NCBI GenBank assembly: GCA_035293765.1
Contig: DATGMF010000044.1
Coordinates: 124,001 to 188,000 of the forward strand
Source of the DNA: DASRHT01 sp035293765
Lineage (GTDB): Bacteria > Chloroflexota > Ktedonobacteria > Ktedonobacterales > Ktedonobacteraceae
Direction: 5' to 3'
DNA length: 64,000 nucleotides
Both the position numbers and the translations under genes were made by a program. The notes under the pieces were generated by a model. It searched no databases. It was not told the origin of the DNA and saw only the letters and a program-made list of their open reading frames with translations. Every line of letters begins with the position of its first letter. Positions within the stretch are counted from its first letter, which is position 1. Shown here piece after piece: positions 27,935-36,735 of this stretch.

Positions 27935-29338
27935 ATGACCACAACTACTCGACCGCGCACTATTGGTGAGTTGCGTGAAAGTGGCTATAGGGTTCTTCCT
28001 GTCAAGGAAGAGATGCGGAAAAATCTCATCCTGAAGATTCGTAATGGAGAAGACTTGTTTCCGGGCGTGGTTGGCTACGAGGAAACTGTTATTCCTCAAG
28101 TTGAGAATGCCATCCTCTCCGGTCAGGACATCATCTTTCTTGGCGAGCGTGGTCAGGCCAAGACACGCATGGCACGCAGTCTCGTCAACTTGCTAGATGA
28201 GGTTGTGCCGATCATTGCTGGTTGCGAGATTAACGACAATCCCTTTGAGCCAATCTGCAAGGCATGCCGCGATAAGGTAGAGATACAGGGCGACCAGGTG
28301 GAGATCGCCTGGCTCCCGCGTGACCGGCGCTATGGCGAGAAATTAGCAACGCCAGATATTACCATTTCTGATCTTGTTGGTGAGGTAGATCCCGTTCGCG
28401 TTGCCGAAGGTCGATACCTCTCGGACGAACTGACCATTCACTATGGCATGATCCCTCGCACCAACCGCGGTATTTTCTGCATCAATGAGCTGCCTGATCT
28501 GGCTGAACGTATTCAAGTAGGCTTGCTCAACATTATGGAAGAGCGCGATGTGCAGATTCGCGGCTATAAAATCCGTCTTCCACTCGACGTCTATGTGGTT
28601 GCCAGCGCCAACCCGGAGGATTATACCAACCGTGGACGCATTATTACCCCGTTGAAGGACCGCGTTGGCTCAGAAATTCGTACCCACTACCCGCATTCGC
28701 TCGAACATGAAATTCAAATCATGGAGTCCGAGAGCAATCACTTCATCACTGAGGGCATGGAGGTCATCTTCCCCGGTTTCATGAAGGAGATCATCGCGGA
28801 GGTTACTCATCTGGCACGTCGCAGCAACGACATCAGCCAGCGTTCAGGCGTCAGCGTCCGTGTCTCCGTTTCAAACTACGAGAACGTGCTCAGTAATGCC
28901 AGTCGGCGCGCTCTGCGGTTGAAAGAACGCTCTATTGCTCCACGCATTAGCGATCTATCGGCCATTATGGCTTCAACCTGCGGCAAGATCGAACTGGATG
29001 CAGTTGGTGATGTAAAAGAAGATCGTGTTGTCCAAAAGCTGATCAATGCCGCGATTCTCAGCGTCTTTAGCAATTACTTTGACCCGCGCGAATTTGACCA
29101 GCTCCTGGCAGGCTTTGAACGGGGATTGAATGTCCAGGTGGGCGACGATATGCCCTCGATGGACTACGTCAACCAGCTTTCTAAAGTCGGCGGTTTGAGT
29201 AAAGCCATTGATAAAGTGAATGGGCGTGGTAGCCCGGCCAGTATCGCTTCCGCCATCGAGTTCATTCTCGAAGGGTTGCACCTGAATCGGCGTCTGAATA
29301 AAGATGATGTCAGAGGAAAGGTACACTATCGGCGCTAA
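27935..29338 (+). CDS. MoxR/Mg-chelatase-like AAA+ ATPase
   Basis: 467 aa. The ATPase core resembles the BchI/ChlI-type: Walker A-like GERGQAKTR at about 71-79, Walker B FCINELPDLAERIQVGLL, sensor 1 YVVASANPEDYTNRGR and arginine finger region TPLKDRVGSEI. A cysteine-bearing insert (GCEIND... ICKAC) sits after Walker A. The helical C-terminal part follows from about residue 265. MoxR ATPases act as chaperones that remodel partner complexes through VWA-domain proteins; the gene 21 bp downstream encodes one. The ribosome site AGAAAGG is 14 nt from the ATG, somewhat far. Confidence 0.9.
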   Translation: MTTTTRPRTIGELRESGYRVLPVKEEMRKNLILKIRNGEDLFPGVVGYEETVIPQVENAILSGQDIIFLGERGQAKTRMARSLVNLLDEVVPIIAGCEINDNPFEPICKACRDKVEIQGDQVEIAWLPRDRRYGEKLATPDITISDLVGEVDPVRVAEGRYLSDELTIHYGMIPRTNRGIFCINELPDLAERIQVGLLNIMEERDVQIRGYKIRLPLDVYVVASANPEDYTNRGRIITPLKDRVGSEIRTHYPHSLEHEIQIMESESNHFITEGMEVIFPGFMKEIIAEVTHLARRSNDISQRSGVSVRVSVSNYENVLSNASRRALRLKERSIAPRISDLSAIMASTCGKIELDAVGDVKEDRVVQKLINAAILSVFSNYFDPREFDQLLAGFERGLNVQVGDDMPSMDYVNQLSKVGGLSKAIDKVNGRGSPASIASAIEFILEGLHLNRRLNKDDVRGKVHYRR

Positions 29339-29359
29339 TGCTAATAAGGATCACGCGCT

Positions 29360-31513
29360 ATGTTCGAACGCTTTTACAGAAATCGCTATGGGTACTCACG
29401 CTGGGACGGGACGCAGCGCCTTGAGGGCCTGGACGCCGACGATATTCTAAAGGCTCTTTCCGACGATTACCTGGAGAATGGTAACCTGCAACAGGCGCTC
29501 AAACGGCTGATGCAGGAAGGCATCAGGGGCGAGGATGGCCGCCGCGCTATGGGCTTGCGCGAAATGATGGAGCGCATGCGCGAGAGCCGTCGCGAGCAGC
29601 TTAATCGTTACAATATGGCCTCCGGCGTGATGGATGACCTGCGCGAGAAGCTAGAAGAGATCAAGCGGCTAGAACGCGAAGGTATTCAACGTCGCCTCGA
29701 TAATCAGCATGAGCAAGGCTCCCAGCAAGCTCCATCAGAAAATCAACCGCAGAGCGGTCAGCCCGGGCAGCAATCTCAACAGGGGCAGCAGCCGCAAGCT
29801 GGCAGTCAGTCTCAAGGCGGTCAGCAAAGCCAATCTGAGCAGGATGGCGGCCTCTCCCCTGAACAAATGAGGAAAATGCTGGAGAGTATCGCAAAACGCA
29901 AGCAGGACTATCTTGATAACTTGCCAAAGGATATTCCTGGTCAGATCAAGGGCCTCTCCGAGTATGACTTCATGGACGACGAGGCGCGCGAGAAGTTCAA
30001 AGAGTTGATGGACAACTTGCAGCAGCAGATGATGCAGCAGTTTTTCCAGGGCATGCAGCAATCCTTGCAGAATATGACTCCCGAGGATATTGCCAGGATG
30101 CGCGAGATGATCCGCGACCTGAATAAAATGCTGCGTGAGCGCCAGGAGGGACGCGAGCCGGATTTCGATTCGTTTATGCAGAAGCACGGTCAGTATTTTC
30201 CTGGGGTCAATAGCCTGGATGATCTGATTGAGCAAATGCAGCAGCAGATGGCCGCCATGCAGGGCATTCTCGATAATCTATCGCCAGAGCAGCGGCAAGA
30301 GCTGCAAGAGCTGATGGAACAGCTCATGGGCGATGATCGTATCCGTGTTGACCTGATGGAACTGGCACAAAACCTCGAAATGCTGGCCTCAGGCGAGCAG
30401 ACGCGCACCCGCTTCCCGTTCCGCGGCAACGAGTCCCTGCCGCTCAACGAGGCCATGCGCATGATGGGACGTTTGCAGCAGATGGAGGGGCTGGAGGACC
30501 AGTTCCAGGAAGCTCGCCGCCTCGACGATCTGGAGGCGATTGATAGCGAGAAGGTGAAAGAACTGCTTGGTGACGAAGAGTACCAGTCCATTGAGCAGCT
30601 CAAAGAGTTGATGAAGATGCTGGAGGAGGCCGGCTATATCCAGAAAAAGGGCAATCGCTGGGAGCTAACCGCCAAAGGCATCCGTAAAATCGGCCAGAAG
30701 GCTCTTCAGGATATCTTCAATAAAATGAAGCGCGATGGCTTTGGACGGCATGTCAGTCCTTATCGTGGCGTCGGCGGCGAACGTACGGACGAGAGCAAGC
30801 CCTACCAATTTGGCGATCCTTTCCTGCTCGACCTGGAGAAAACGCTGATGAACGCGCTCCATCGGCGCGGCACGGGAACGCCCGTGGGCCTGGCAAAAGA
30901 GGATTTTGAGGTCTATCGCACCGAATTCACCACTCAATCATCAACTGTGTTAATGATCGATTTGAGCTTGAGCATGATCTATAACGGTTGCCAGCAAGCG
31001 GCGAAGAAGGTGGCTGTGGCGCTGGAAAGCCTGATCCGCTCGCAGTTCCCCCGCGATAACCTCTATATCGTCGGCTTCTCGTTTATTGCGCGCGAATATA
31101 AGCCTGAAGAGCTGATCGAGATGAGCCGTTACGATAATGAACGTGGAACCAACATGGCGCACGGCCTGATGCTGGCTCGCCAGCTCTTATCGCGGCATCG
31201 CGGCGTCAATAAGCAAATCATCATGATTACCGATGGCGGCCCGACGGTCTGGTACGAGGAACGTTACGGTGGCTGGCAATTTGCTTACCCCAGCCCCTTT
31301 GCCGAGCAACAGACGCTGCTGGAGGTGCAACGCTGTACCCGCGATGGCATCACCATCAACACCTTTATGCTCTATGATGACGATTGGATGATTGCCTTCG
31401 TCAATCAGATGGCGCAGATCAACCACGGTCGCACCTTCTATGCCGACAGGGATAACCTCGGCGAGTACCTGCTGGTTGATTACCTCAACAGCAAACGGAA
31501 ATTTATATCGTAA
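29360..31513 (+). CDS. VWA-domain partner of the MoxR-like ATPase
   Basis: 717 aa. N-terminal helical region, a low-complexity Gln/Ser-rich segment (about 115-165), a long Gln/Met-rich helical middle (about 170-450), and a C-terminal von Willebrand A domain (about 525-705) with a complete MIDAS: DLSLS, RGTNM and MITDGG. Binds divalent metal and a protein ligand. With the AAA+ protein it mirrors the BchI/BchD or MoxR/VWA arrangement, in which the pair inserts a metal or activates a client; no client is adjacent. AAGGAT lies 10 nt before the ATG. Ends at a terminator. Confidence 0.9.
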   Translation: MFERFYRNRYGYSRWDGTQRLEGLDADDILKALSDDYLENGNLQQALKRLMQEGIRGEDGRRAMGLREMMERMRESRREQLNRYNMASGVMDDLREKLEEIKRLEREGIQRRLDNQHEQGSQQAPSENQPQSGQPGQQSQQGQQPQAGSQSQGGQQSQSEQDGGLSPEQMRKMLESIAKRKQDYLDNLPKDIPGQIKGLSEYDFMDDEAREKFKELMDNLQQQMMQQFFQGMQQSLQNMTPEDIARMREMIRDLNKMLRERQEGREPDFDSFMQKHGQYFPGVNSLDDLIEQMQQQMAAMQGILDNLSPEQRQELQELMEQLMGDDRIRVDLMELAQNLEMLASGEQTRTRFPFRGNESLPLNEAMRMMGRLQQMEGLEDQFQEARRLDDLEAIDSEKVKELLGDEEYQSIEQLKELMKMLEEAGYIQKKGNRWELTAKGIRKIGQKALQDIFNKMKRDGFGRHVSPYRGVGGERTDESKPYQFGDPFLLDLEKTLMNALHRRGTGTPVGLAKEDFEVYRTEFTTQSSTVLMIDLSLSMIYNGCQQAAKKVAVALESLIRSQFPRDNLYIVGFSFIAREYKPEELIEMSRYDNERGTNMAHGLMLARQLLSRHRGVNKQIIMITDGGPTVWYEERYGGWQFAYPSPFAEQQTLLEVQRCTRDGITINTFMLYDDDWMIAFVNQMAQINHGRTFYADRDNLGEYLLVDYLNSKRKFIS

Positions 31514-31526
31514 CGGCTATCCTTGC

Positions 31527-31555
31527 AACTCCCTCCATGCACGGCGGGAGTTTTT
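31527..31555 (+). terminator. intrinsic terminator after the MoxR-VWA operon
   Basis: AACTCCC (31527-31533) pairs with GGGAGTT (31546-31552), a 12-nt loop, followed by more T residues. Confidence 0.7.
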
Positions 31556-31557
31556 CC

Positions 31558-31586
31558 TTGCTATAGAGTTTCCAAACCCCTATAAT
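31558..31586 (+). promoter_or_regulatory. promoter for the glyoxalase-DinB gene
   Basis: TTGCTA (31558-31563), 17 nt, TATAAT (31581-31586). Leader of about 65 nt. The same -35 variant occurs before the cupin at 1540. Confidence 0.6.
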
Positions 31587-31659
31587 GTATCGGCGTGCCT
31601 CTTGATGAAGGGAGAATATTAACAATCTGGCTCATAATTCCAGGGAAGGAAGTATTTGT

Positions 31660-32529
31660 ATGACGAAACGCCCCGAGTTTGCCTTAAAAGTGAGCAATTT
31701 AGACGCAGGTATCGACTTTTTTGTTAATCGTATTGGTTTTACATTACAGGAGCGCCAGCCAGATCGCGATGTGGCAGATGTACGTGATTTAGATGGCGAT
31801 TTGATTTTGCTGGCAGGCCCAAAAGTGGAGAACGTCAAAGAGCATCTTGCAGGCGCGGCGTTTGTCATTCTGCCAGGCGAAGCCATTCGTTTTGCTGAAG
31901 ACAATCTGGAAGCTCGCCGGGCAACGCTGCTGGAGCGTGGACTCTCTGACTTGCGTTTTGAGGAGACAGCAAGCGGCGACCGTGTCTTGAGCGTTCAAGG
32001 ACCCGATGACTACACTGTAGCTTTTGTCGCTCGCGCTCAACGCTCACAGGATGACGTGTTACGCATGTATGCACAGGGGCCAAAAGATCTCCAGGCTGTT
32101 CTGGAGGGCCTCTCCGAGGTGGATTATGATCTGGCCCGGTCTCCAGGGCAATGGTCGATTCGCCAGATTGTTCACCACCTGGCCGAAGGCGAGATGTTAT
32201 TTGCTCCGATGATTAAGGCTGCTCTGGCTCAGCCTGGTTCTGTTTATATCCGTAATCAGTATAATCAGGAGACATGGCCCGAGATTTTTAAATATGCTAC
32301 CCGCCCTGTGGACTCTTCAGTTGCCCTGGTAACGGCTATCCGCGCGCATCTGGTGGAGCTGTTACAGCGTGTACCCGACAACTGGGAGCAGTATGCCATG
32401 ATGCGCACCATCGATGGCGATCCAGAAGGGCGCAAAGTTACCGTTGGTGGTCTGGTTGGTGGCATGGCGCAACATATGGAGGAGCATTGTGAAGAGATCC
32501 GAACCATTCGCAAGCTCCACGGGCGCTAG
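31660..32529 (+). CDS. glyoxalase/VOC domain fused to a DinB-type domain
   Basis: 289 aa. Residues 1-125 form a VOC (glyoxalase/bleomycin-resistance) fold (FALKVSNLDAGIDFFVNRIGF; VQGPDDYTVAFV). Residues 130-289 form a DinB/YfiT four-helix bundle with its metal-binding histidines (IRQIVHHLAEGE and MAQHMEEHCEEI). DinB-family proteins include thiol transferases using bacillithiol or mycothiol. Together they may handle an electrophile, but the substrate is unknown. GGAAGGAAG precedes the ATG. Confidence 0.8.
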   Translation: MTKRPEFALKVSNLDAGIDFFVNRIGFTLQERQPDRDVADVRDLDGDLILLAGPKVENVKEHLAGAAFVILPGEAIRFAEDNLEARRATLLERGLSDLRFEETASGDRVLSVQGPDDYTVAFVARAQRSQDDVLRMYAQGPKDLQAVLEGLSEVDYDLARSPGQWSIRQIVHHLAEGEMLFAPMIKAALAQPGSVYIRNQYNQETWPEIFKYATRPVDSSVALVTAIRAHLVELLQRVPDNWEQYAMMRTIDGDPEGRKVTVGGLVGGMAQHMEEHCEEIRTIRKLHGR

Positions 32530-32557
32530 CTGAATACTCTTTGCAGCCATTGAGGTC

Positions 32558-32610
32558 AAGTACTATTGAGCTCCATTTGAAATAATAACATAACAAGCTC
32601 AATAGTACTT
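32558..32610. repeat. 15-bp perfect inverted repeat upstream of rsmG
   Basis: AAGTACTATTGAGCT (32558-32572) and AGCTCAATAGTACTT (32596-32610) separated by 23 nt. No T-tract follows in the plus direction, so it is not a simple terminator; it lies between the stop of the VOC-DinB gene and the rsmG ribosome site. Could be an operator, a 3'-end hairpin or an RNA element. Confidence 0.7.
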
Positions 32611-32634
32611 ACATTATTTAAAGGGGCAATGTGG

Positions 32635-33378
32635 ATGTCTGATGATTTAGAGCTATTTCTTTCAGGTCTAAGAGCACTCGAATTGATCCCACAAGGGGAG
32701 AAAGGGTCTGCTGGCGAACAGCATCTTCTGACGCGGTTGCTACGTTACCGCCAGGAATTGCTTGATTGGAACACGCGCTTTAATCTGACGGCCATTACCG
32801 ATCCTCAGGAGGTGTTATTGAAGCACTTCCTCGATTCGCTCTCGCTGCTCGCTGTGTATGATACGCCTCATACGCGATTGCTTGACATCGGCTCTGGTGC
32901 GGGCTTTCCGGGGCTGCCCCTGAAAATTGCGCGCCCGCAATGGCAGGTGACGCTGCTGGAGGCTACAGGGAAAAAAGTAACTTTCCTGCGTCATATGATC
33001 ACGACCTTACAGCTTGAGCATGTGGAGGTGATACAGGGACGAGCGGAAGAACTGGCACATAGAAGCGACTATCGCGCCTCTTATGATCTTGTGACGGCGC
33101 GGGCCGTTGCCGCGCTCCCCACGCTCATAGAATATTGTGCGCCGTATTGTCGCGTTGATGGCTGTATCATTTTGCCTAAGAAGGGCGATCTTGCAGAGGA
33201 AATGGCGCAGGGAAAACGTGCAGCGTCACAGCTTGGTGCTATGTTGCAGGCTGATGTACCGGTAACACTGCCGGGGCTGGCTGATGGCCGTCGTTTGCTT
33301 GTGTGGCAGCAGCAAAAGCCATGCCCCAAACAGTTTCCTCGCAGCGGAGCTGTGATGGCGAAGAAGCCGCTAGGCTAA
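32635..33378 (+). CDS. rsmG: 16S rRNA (guanine-527-N7)-methyltransferase
   Basis: 247 aa. SAM-dependent Rossmann methyltransferase: LLDIGSGAGFPGLPLKIA (motif I), LLEATGKKVTFLRHM and VTARAVAALPTLIEY are typical of RsmG/GidB, and the upstream NLTAI..P.E...KHFLDSL block is intact. It methylates G527 of 16S rRNA; loss gives low-level streptomycin resistance. ATG at 32635 is chosen as AAGGGG lies 8 nt upstream; the ATG at 32629 is only 2 nt from it. Not linked to mnmG or parAB here. Confidence 0.93.
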   Translation: MSDDLELFLSGLRALELIPQGEKGSAGEQHLLTRLLRYRQELLDWNTRFNLTAITDPQEVLLKHFLDSLSLLAVYDTPHTRLLDIGSGAGFPGLPLKIARPQWQVTLLEATGKKVTFLRHMITTLQLEHVEVIQGRAEELAHRSDYRASYDLVTARAVAALPTLIEYCAPYCRVDGCIILPKKGDLAEEMAQGKRAASQLGAMLQADVPVTLPGLADGRRLLVWQQQKPCPKQFPRSGAVMAKKPLG

Positions 33379-33408
33379 GATAGCCAATGGCAAAATCGCG
33401 CCCACCGG

Positions 33409-33885
33409 CTATTTCCTTTCCGTTTGCGCTTGCCGGTACTGTCTTTCAGAGGCACGCTTGAGGCGTTGTAAGGAATCATCCACGCTGGCAGCGATTGTTT
33501 TCGCGCCAAATGTTTGGAGGAACCAACCCCACCAGCCTGATGGGAAGATGAAGTCTCAGCCATAGTGGACGCGGCAGGTTGTCGCATCGATGGGAGAGCA
33601 GACGATGTGTGGTTTCTCTTGCAGTCCCAATGGAAAAAAAACGTGCAGGCCGAGCTGGTGTTTTTCGGCATTGACCTCTTCGACCTTGAAGATGAAGTGC
33701 CAGGTGCGACCAAAGGCTTTTCCGGCAAAAGTGATGGTCTGGCCCACGGTGGCGGGACCTGCTGGCTCAACACGTTCTGCCTGGACATCGGCCCACTCGG
33801 CATAGCGTTCCCATTGGACGAGATTCGCCCAGACCACCTCGACCGGGGCCGCGACGACAGCAGTGGGACAAACTGTCAGACCCAT
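33409..33885 (-). pseudogene. SRPBCC (START-like) family protein interrupted by an in-frame TGA
   Basis: Codons 1-109 encode an SRPBCC/polyketide-cyclase-like N-terminus (VEVVWANLVQWERYAEWAD; VGQTITFAGKAFGRTWHFIF). Codon 110 is TGA (33558-33556). The same frame then continues for 48 codons (DFIFPSGWWGWFLQTFG, then a long amphipathic C-terminal helix ending RQAQTERK) to TAG at 33411-33409, giving 158 residues, the normal length of the fold. Without these residues the protein would lack its last strand and helix. GAGGGGAG lies 9 nt before the ATG. It may be a nonsense mutation, a sequencing error or recoding. 34 bp downstream of the spermidine synthase-like gene, same operon. Confidence 0.8.
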
Positions 33886-33919
33886 AGCATATTTCTCCCC
33901 TCAAATGAAATAGCCTCTC

Positions 33920-35428
33920 TCATGGTTGCTGAATATAGTTCAGCAGGAGCTGGTCGGTGATCTGCTCAATCGGGGCGCGATCATCGGTGAAGACGATACC
34001 GTTGTCTGGGTGCCCCTGGGCAACGACCGGCAAGACCTCGTTCGCCACCTGTCCCATAGTCGTGGTCGGGTCGAATTGGGCAAGATTTGACCTGAACGTA
34101 TCTATGGAAGTGGGCTGCATCGTTGCCATGACTTCAGTATTGAATGTCCCCGGAACGTTGAACACATAGACACTGGGGAAGACCTGGCTCATGGTGTTGA
34201 CGAATGCCTGCACCAGCCTGAAATCATGCGTGGTGTGACCGGTATTGAGCGCCACAACGCCCGTTGGTGAGAGATGCGAACGAATCTCAGTAAAAAATTC
34301 GCGCGTCGTGAGCTGGAACGGGATGTATGGCTGCTGAAAAGCGTCAATCGCGACCACGTCGTATTGGGCATGGGTGGTTGCCATAAATGTGCGCCCATCC
34401 TCAGTGTACACATGCAGATTCGGTTCGTTCATGCCGAAGTATTTACGCCCAACATCAACGATCTGGGGATCGATCTCGACGCCATCTATTGGGACAGGTC
34501 CGTAGACCTTTGTAAACTGGTGGGCGATGGTGCCCGCCGCCAGCCCGATAATGCCAACGCGGTGTAGTTGTTGCGGCTGAAAGCCCCGGTTAAAGTACGG
34601 GGCCGCGAGGAAGTAATCCCAGTACCAGCCTGTCAGAACTCTGTTCGGGTCGGGATAGTAGATAGAATGGATGGCCTGCCCCTCATTGAGAATGAGCAGC
34701 CTGGAGCCATCGGGCTGCTGAGTGACCTGGATGTAGTTGTAGAGCGATTCCTTCTCATACTGCAAATAAGGGATCTCTTTGAGCGGACCAAGCGGCAGGA
34801 CCAGCAGGATCAGAGCAATAGCGAAAGATGGTCGCCAGCGTGGACGCAATCCCCATAAGGATGCCGCAAAGAGCGCGACCCCAAAGATCAGCAGCGTACG
34901 ACGTACACCAAAAGTCGGAATCAGCCAGAGCACGGGCAGGAATGCCCCTAAGATACTACCGAAGGTGGAAATGGCGTAGAGCGAGCCGCTAACGCTCCCG
35001 CTTTGGGTCAGCTCTTTTGTCATCAGGCGGATCGCGAACGGAGAGACGAGGCCGAGCAGGGTAACGGGAATAGCGAAAAGCAGGATAGTGCCGATCAGGG
35101 AGCTAAGAAAAATGCTTACTGAGAGCTGCGCAATGCCGGTAATCGACCAGTTCAGAATGCTCTGACTGACGAAAGGGATCACCAGGATGGCAAGCGCGGC
35201 TATCGCGGTAATGCTGCATAGCACTTTCCCCGACGGATGGCGGTCGGCAATACGCCCACCGAAGAAGTAGCCAACGGTGAGGTAGATCAAAATCAGGCCG
35301 ATCAGGTTTGCCCAGATAAACAGGGAGGTGCCGAAATAGGCCCCCAGGAGGCGGGAGGCGCTCATCTCCAATGCCAGTGAGGTCATGCCGCTGACGAAGA
35401 CCAGCGCAATGAGAAAATATTTTGTCAT
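33920..35428 (-). CDS. membrane-bound spermidine synthase-like protein (MFS/SpeE fusion)
   Basis: 502 aa: about seven or eight membrane helices (1-215; ALEMSASRLLGAYFGTSLF is typical of these fused proteins), then a soluble spermidine-synthase fold (about 235-480) with the SAM-pocket segment VGIIGLAAGTIAHQF, VEIDPQIVDVGRKYF and YDVVAIDAFQQPYIPFQLTT. Real aminopropyltransferases have GGGDG in the SAM loop; here it reads GLAAG, so polyamine synthesis is not assured. Start ATG at 35428 follows the stop of the zinc-ribbon gene by 3 bp, implying translational coupling. Confidence 0.85.
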   Translation of the reverse strand: MTKYFLIALVFVSGMTSLALEMSASRLLGAYFGTSLFIWANLIGLILIYLTVGYFFGGRIADRHPSGKVLCSITAIAALAILVIPFVSQSILNWSITGIAQLSVSIFLSSLIGTILLFAIPVTLLGLVSPFAIRLMTKELTQSGSVSGSLYAISTFGSILGAFLPVLWLIPTFGVRRTLLIFGVALFAASLWGLRPRWRPSFAIALILLVLPLGPLKEIPYLQYEKESLYNYIQVTQQPDGSRLLILNEGQAIHSIYYPDPNRVLTGWYWDYFLAAPYFNRGFQPQQLHRVGIIGLAAGTIAHQFTKVYGPVPIDGVEIDPQIVDVGRKYFGMNEPNLHVYTEDGRTFMATTHAQYDVVAIDAFQQPYIPFQLTTREFFTEIRSHLSPTGVVALNTGHTTHDFRLVQAFVNTMSQVFPSVYVFNVPGTFNTEVMATMQPTSIDTFRSNLAQFDPTTTMGQVANEVLPVVAQGHPDNGIVFTDDRAPIEQITDQLLLNYIQQP

Positions 35429-35431
35429 GAT

Positions 35432-36622
35432 TTATGGCGTGCCTTGCAGAAATTGAAACTTGCCAAGCATGTTAGTAAAAAACTGAGCGTTGAGCGCGTC
35501 AAATTGCTCATCCGGCGCCTGTAGCTCGATGATATATCCCTTGCCCTGATGGACCGTGGCATAGACCTGCACGCGCTCTTTCTGTGTATCTGTCTGATAA
35601 TACGCTACAGCCGCGATCCAGGTTTCTCCGCTGATGGTGGCCGTTGATGTCGCTGCCGGTGGCGTAAAGTTGGGTTTTGGCGCGAAATTTGTTTGCAGGT
35701 CGCTAGCTACCAGATCGCTGGCGGAGGCGGTGGTTGGGCCGAGCGCCTTAAACGCGCCAAATTGATCCGTCTGGTCCGGGTTCGCGAACTGAATGCCGCT
35801 GGCGTTGCTCACCGCTCCCGGTTGCCAGTTCTGCGGATATTCGGTGGTAAAGCCGTAGTTGATGCAGACGGGGCCGCACCACAGGAAGCCGCTATCTGGT
35901 GGCGGCGTTGCTGCCTCAGTGGGGGAGGGTGTGGGAGTTGGAGCCTGTGTGGGCGTTGGCGAAGGGGAGGGCGTGGGGGCAAGCGTCGGCGTCGTTTTCG
36001 GTTGATTTGCCTGTTGAGCGTTATCCTGGCCTTTGACAAAGAAAATCGTAGCAAAGCCAATGACGCTGATAAGGATAATGACCAGGCAAATGCTTACGAC
36101 GAGAATGACTGCATGACCCTGATCTTTTTGTATCGTGGGCGGAGGTGTGGGCCTGACGCGCATCCCATTGTCAAAGCTTGATAGTGGTGACATAGACTGT
36201 TGTGGATAGCTTGACCCCGCAAAATTGCCCGTCTGGAACTGCGTTGAGCCGGGATACGTCCCGGGAAAACTTTGTTGCGGCGGGTAAGCCTGGCCGGGGA
36301 GCGAAGATATGGCCTCGGTGGCGTCGTGATAAAATCCAGTCTGGTGATTTGGCCCGGCCTGGACCTGGTTGATGGGAGATAACTGGTTGGGTATGGATGA
36401 AAACCCGGCTTGCGAGGGCTGGCTGGTAGCTGGCGTCGCTGGCATTGTGGGCGGGGATGAGCTAGGTGGCGCGCTGGTCGGGTTGGATGCATAACTGCTA
36501 AGCAGTCTGCTACGCCGTGGAGCATTGATCGGTGATTGGGTGGGAAGCGTAGTTGGCGTGCCGCACTGCCCACAAAAAACCTCTTCCTGGCTGATCTCAT
36601 TTCCACAATTTGGACATTTCAT
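35432..36622 (-). CDS. zinc-ribbon, proline-rich, single-span membrane protein
   Basis: 396 aa. N-terminal zinc ribbon with two CxxC pairs (MKCPNCGNEI, EVFCGQCG); a disordered Pro/Ser/Gln-rich stretch (about 25-165); one membrane helix (about 170-195, VILVVSICLVIILISVIGF); a Pro/Thr repeat of the form TPTPSPSPTPTQ; and an extracytoplasmic C-terminal domain (about 245-390) of unknown fold. The domain plan recurs in this window (41146, and without the span at 58115). GAGGA before the ATG. Directly upstream of, and coupled to, the spermidine synthase-like gene. Confidence 0.8.
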   Translation of the reverse strand: MKCPNCGNEISQEEVFCGQCGTPTTLPTQSPINAPRRSRLLSSYASNPTSAPPSSSPPTMPATPATSQPSQAGFSSIPNQLSPINQVQAGPNHQTGFYHDATEAISSLPGQAYPPQQSFPGTYPGSTQFQTGNFAGSSYPQQSMSPLSSFDNGMRVRPTPPPTIQKDQGHAVILVVSICLVIILISVIGFATIFFVKGQDNAQQANQPKTTPTLAPTPSPSPTPTQAPTPTPSPTEAATPPPDSGFLWCGPVCINYGFTTEYPQNWQPGAVSNASGIQFANPDQTDQFGAFKALGPTTASASDLVASDLQTNFAPKPNFTPPAATSTATISGETWIAAVAYYQTDTQKERVQVYATVHQGKGYIIELQAPDEQFDALNAQFFTNMLGKFQFLQGTP

Positions 36623-36735
36623 TGGCTGATCCTCGCTCCAGCTATGCTGCTTATCCGCAAATGTCTAACACGACTATATCGGCATACATTATAGCGTATA
36701 ACTCGGCAAAAACATAGAGGAATGCCGCTATTTTC

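Noticed and set aside
33556..33558. Selenocysteine codon as a confident call
   Set aside because: The downstream hairpin lacks the key SECIS loop bases that I could confirm, and no selenium genes are in view; kept only as a finding.
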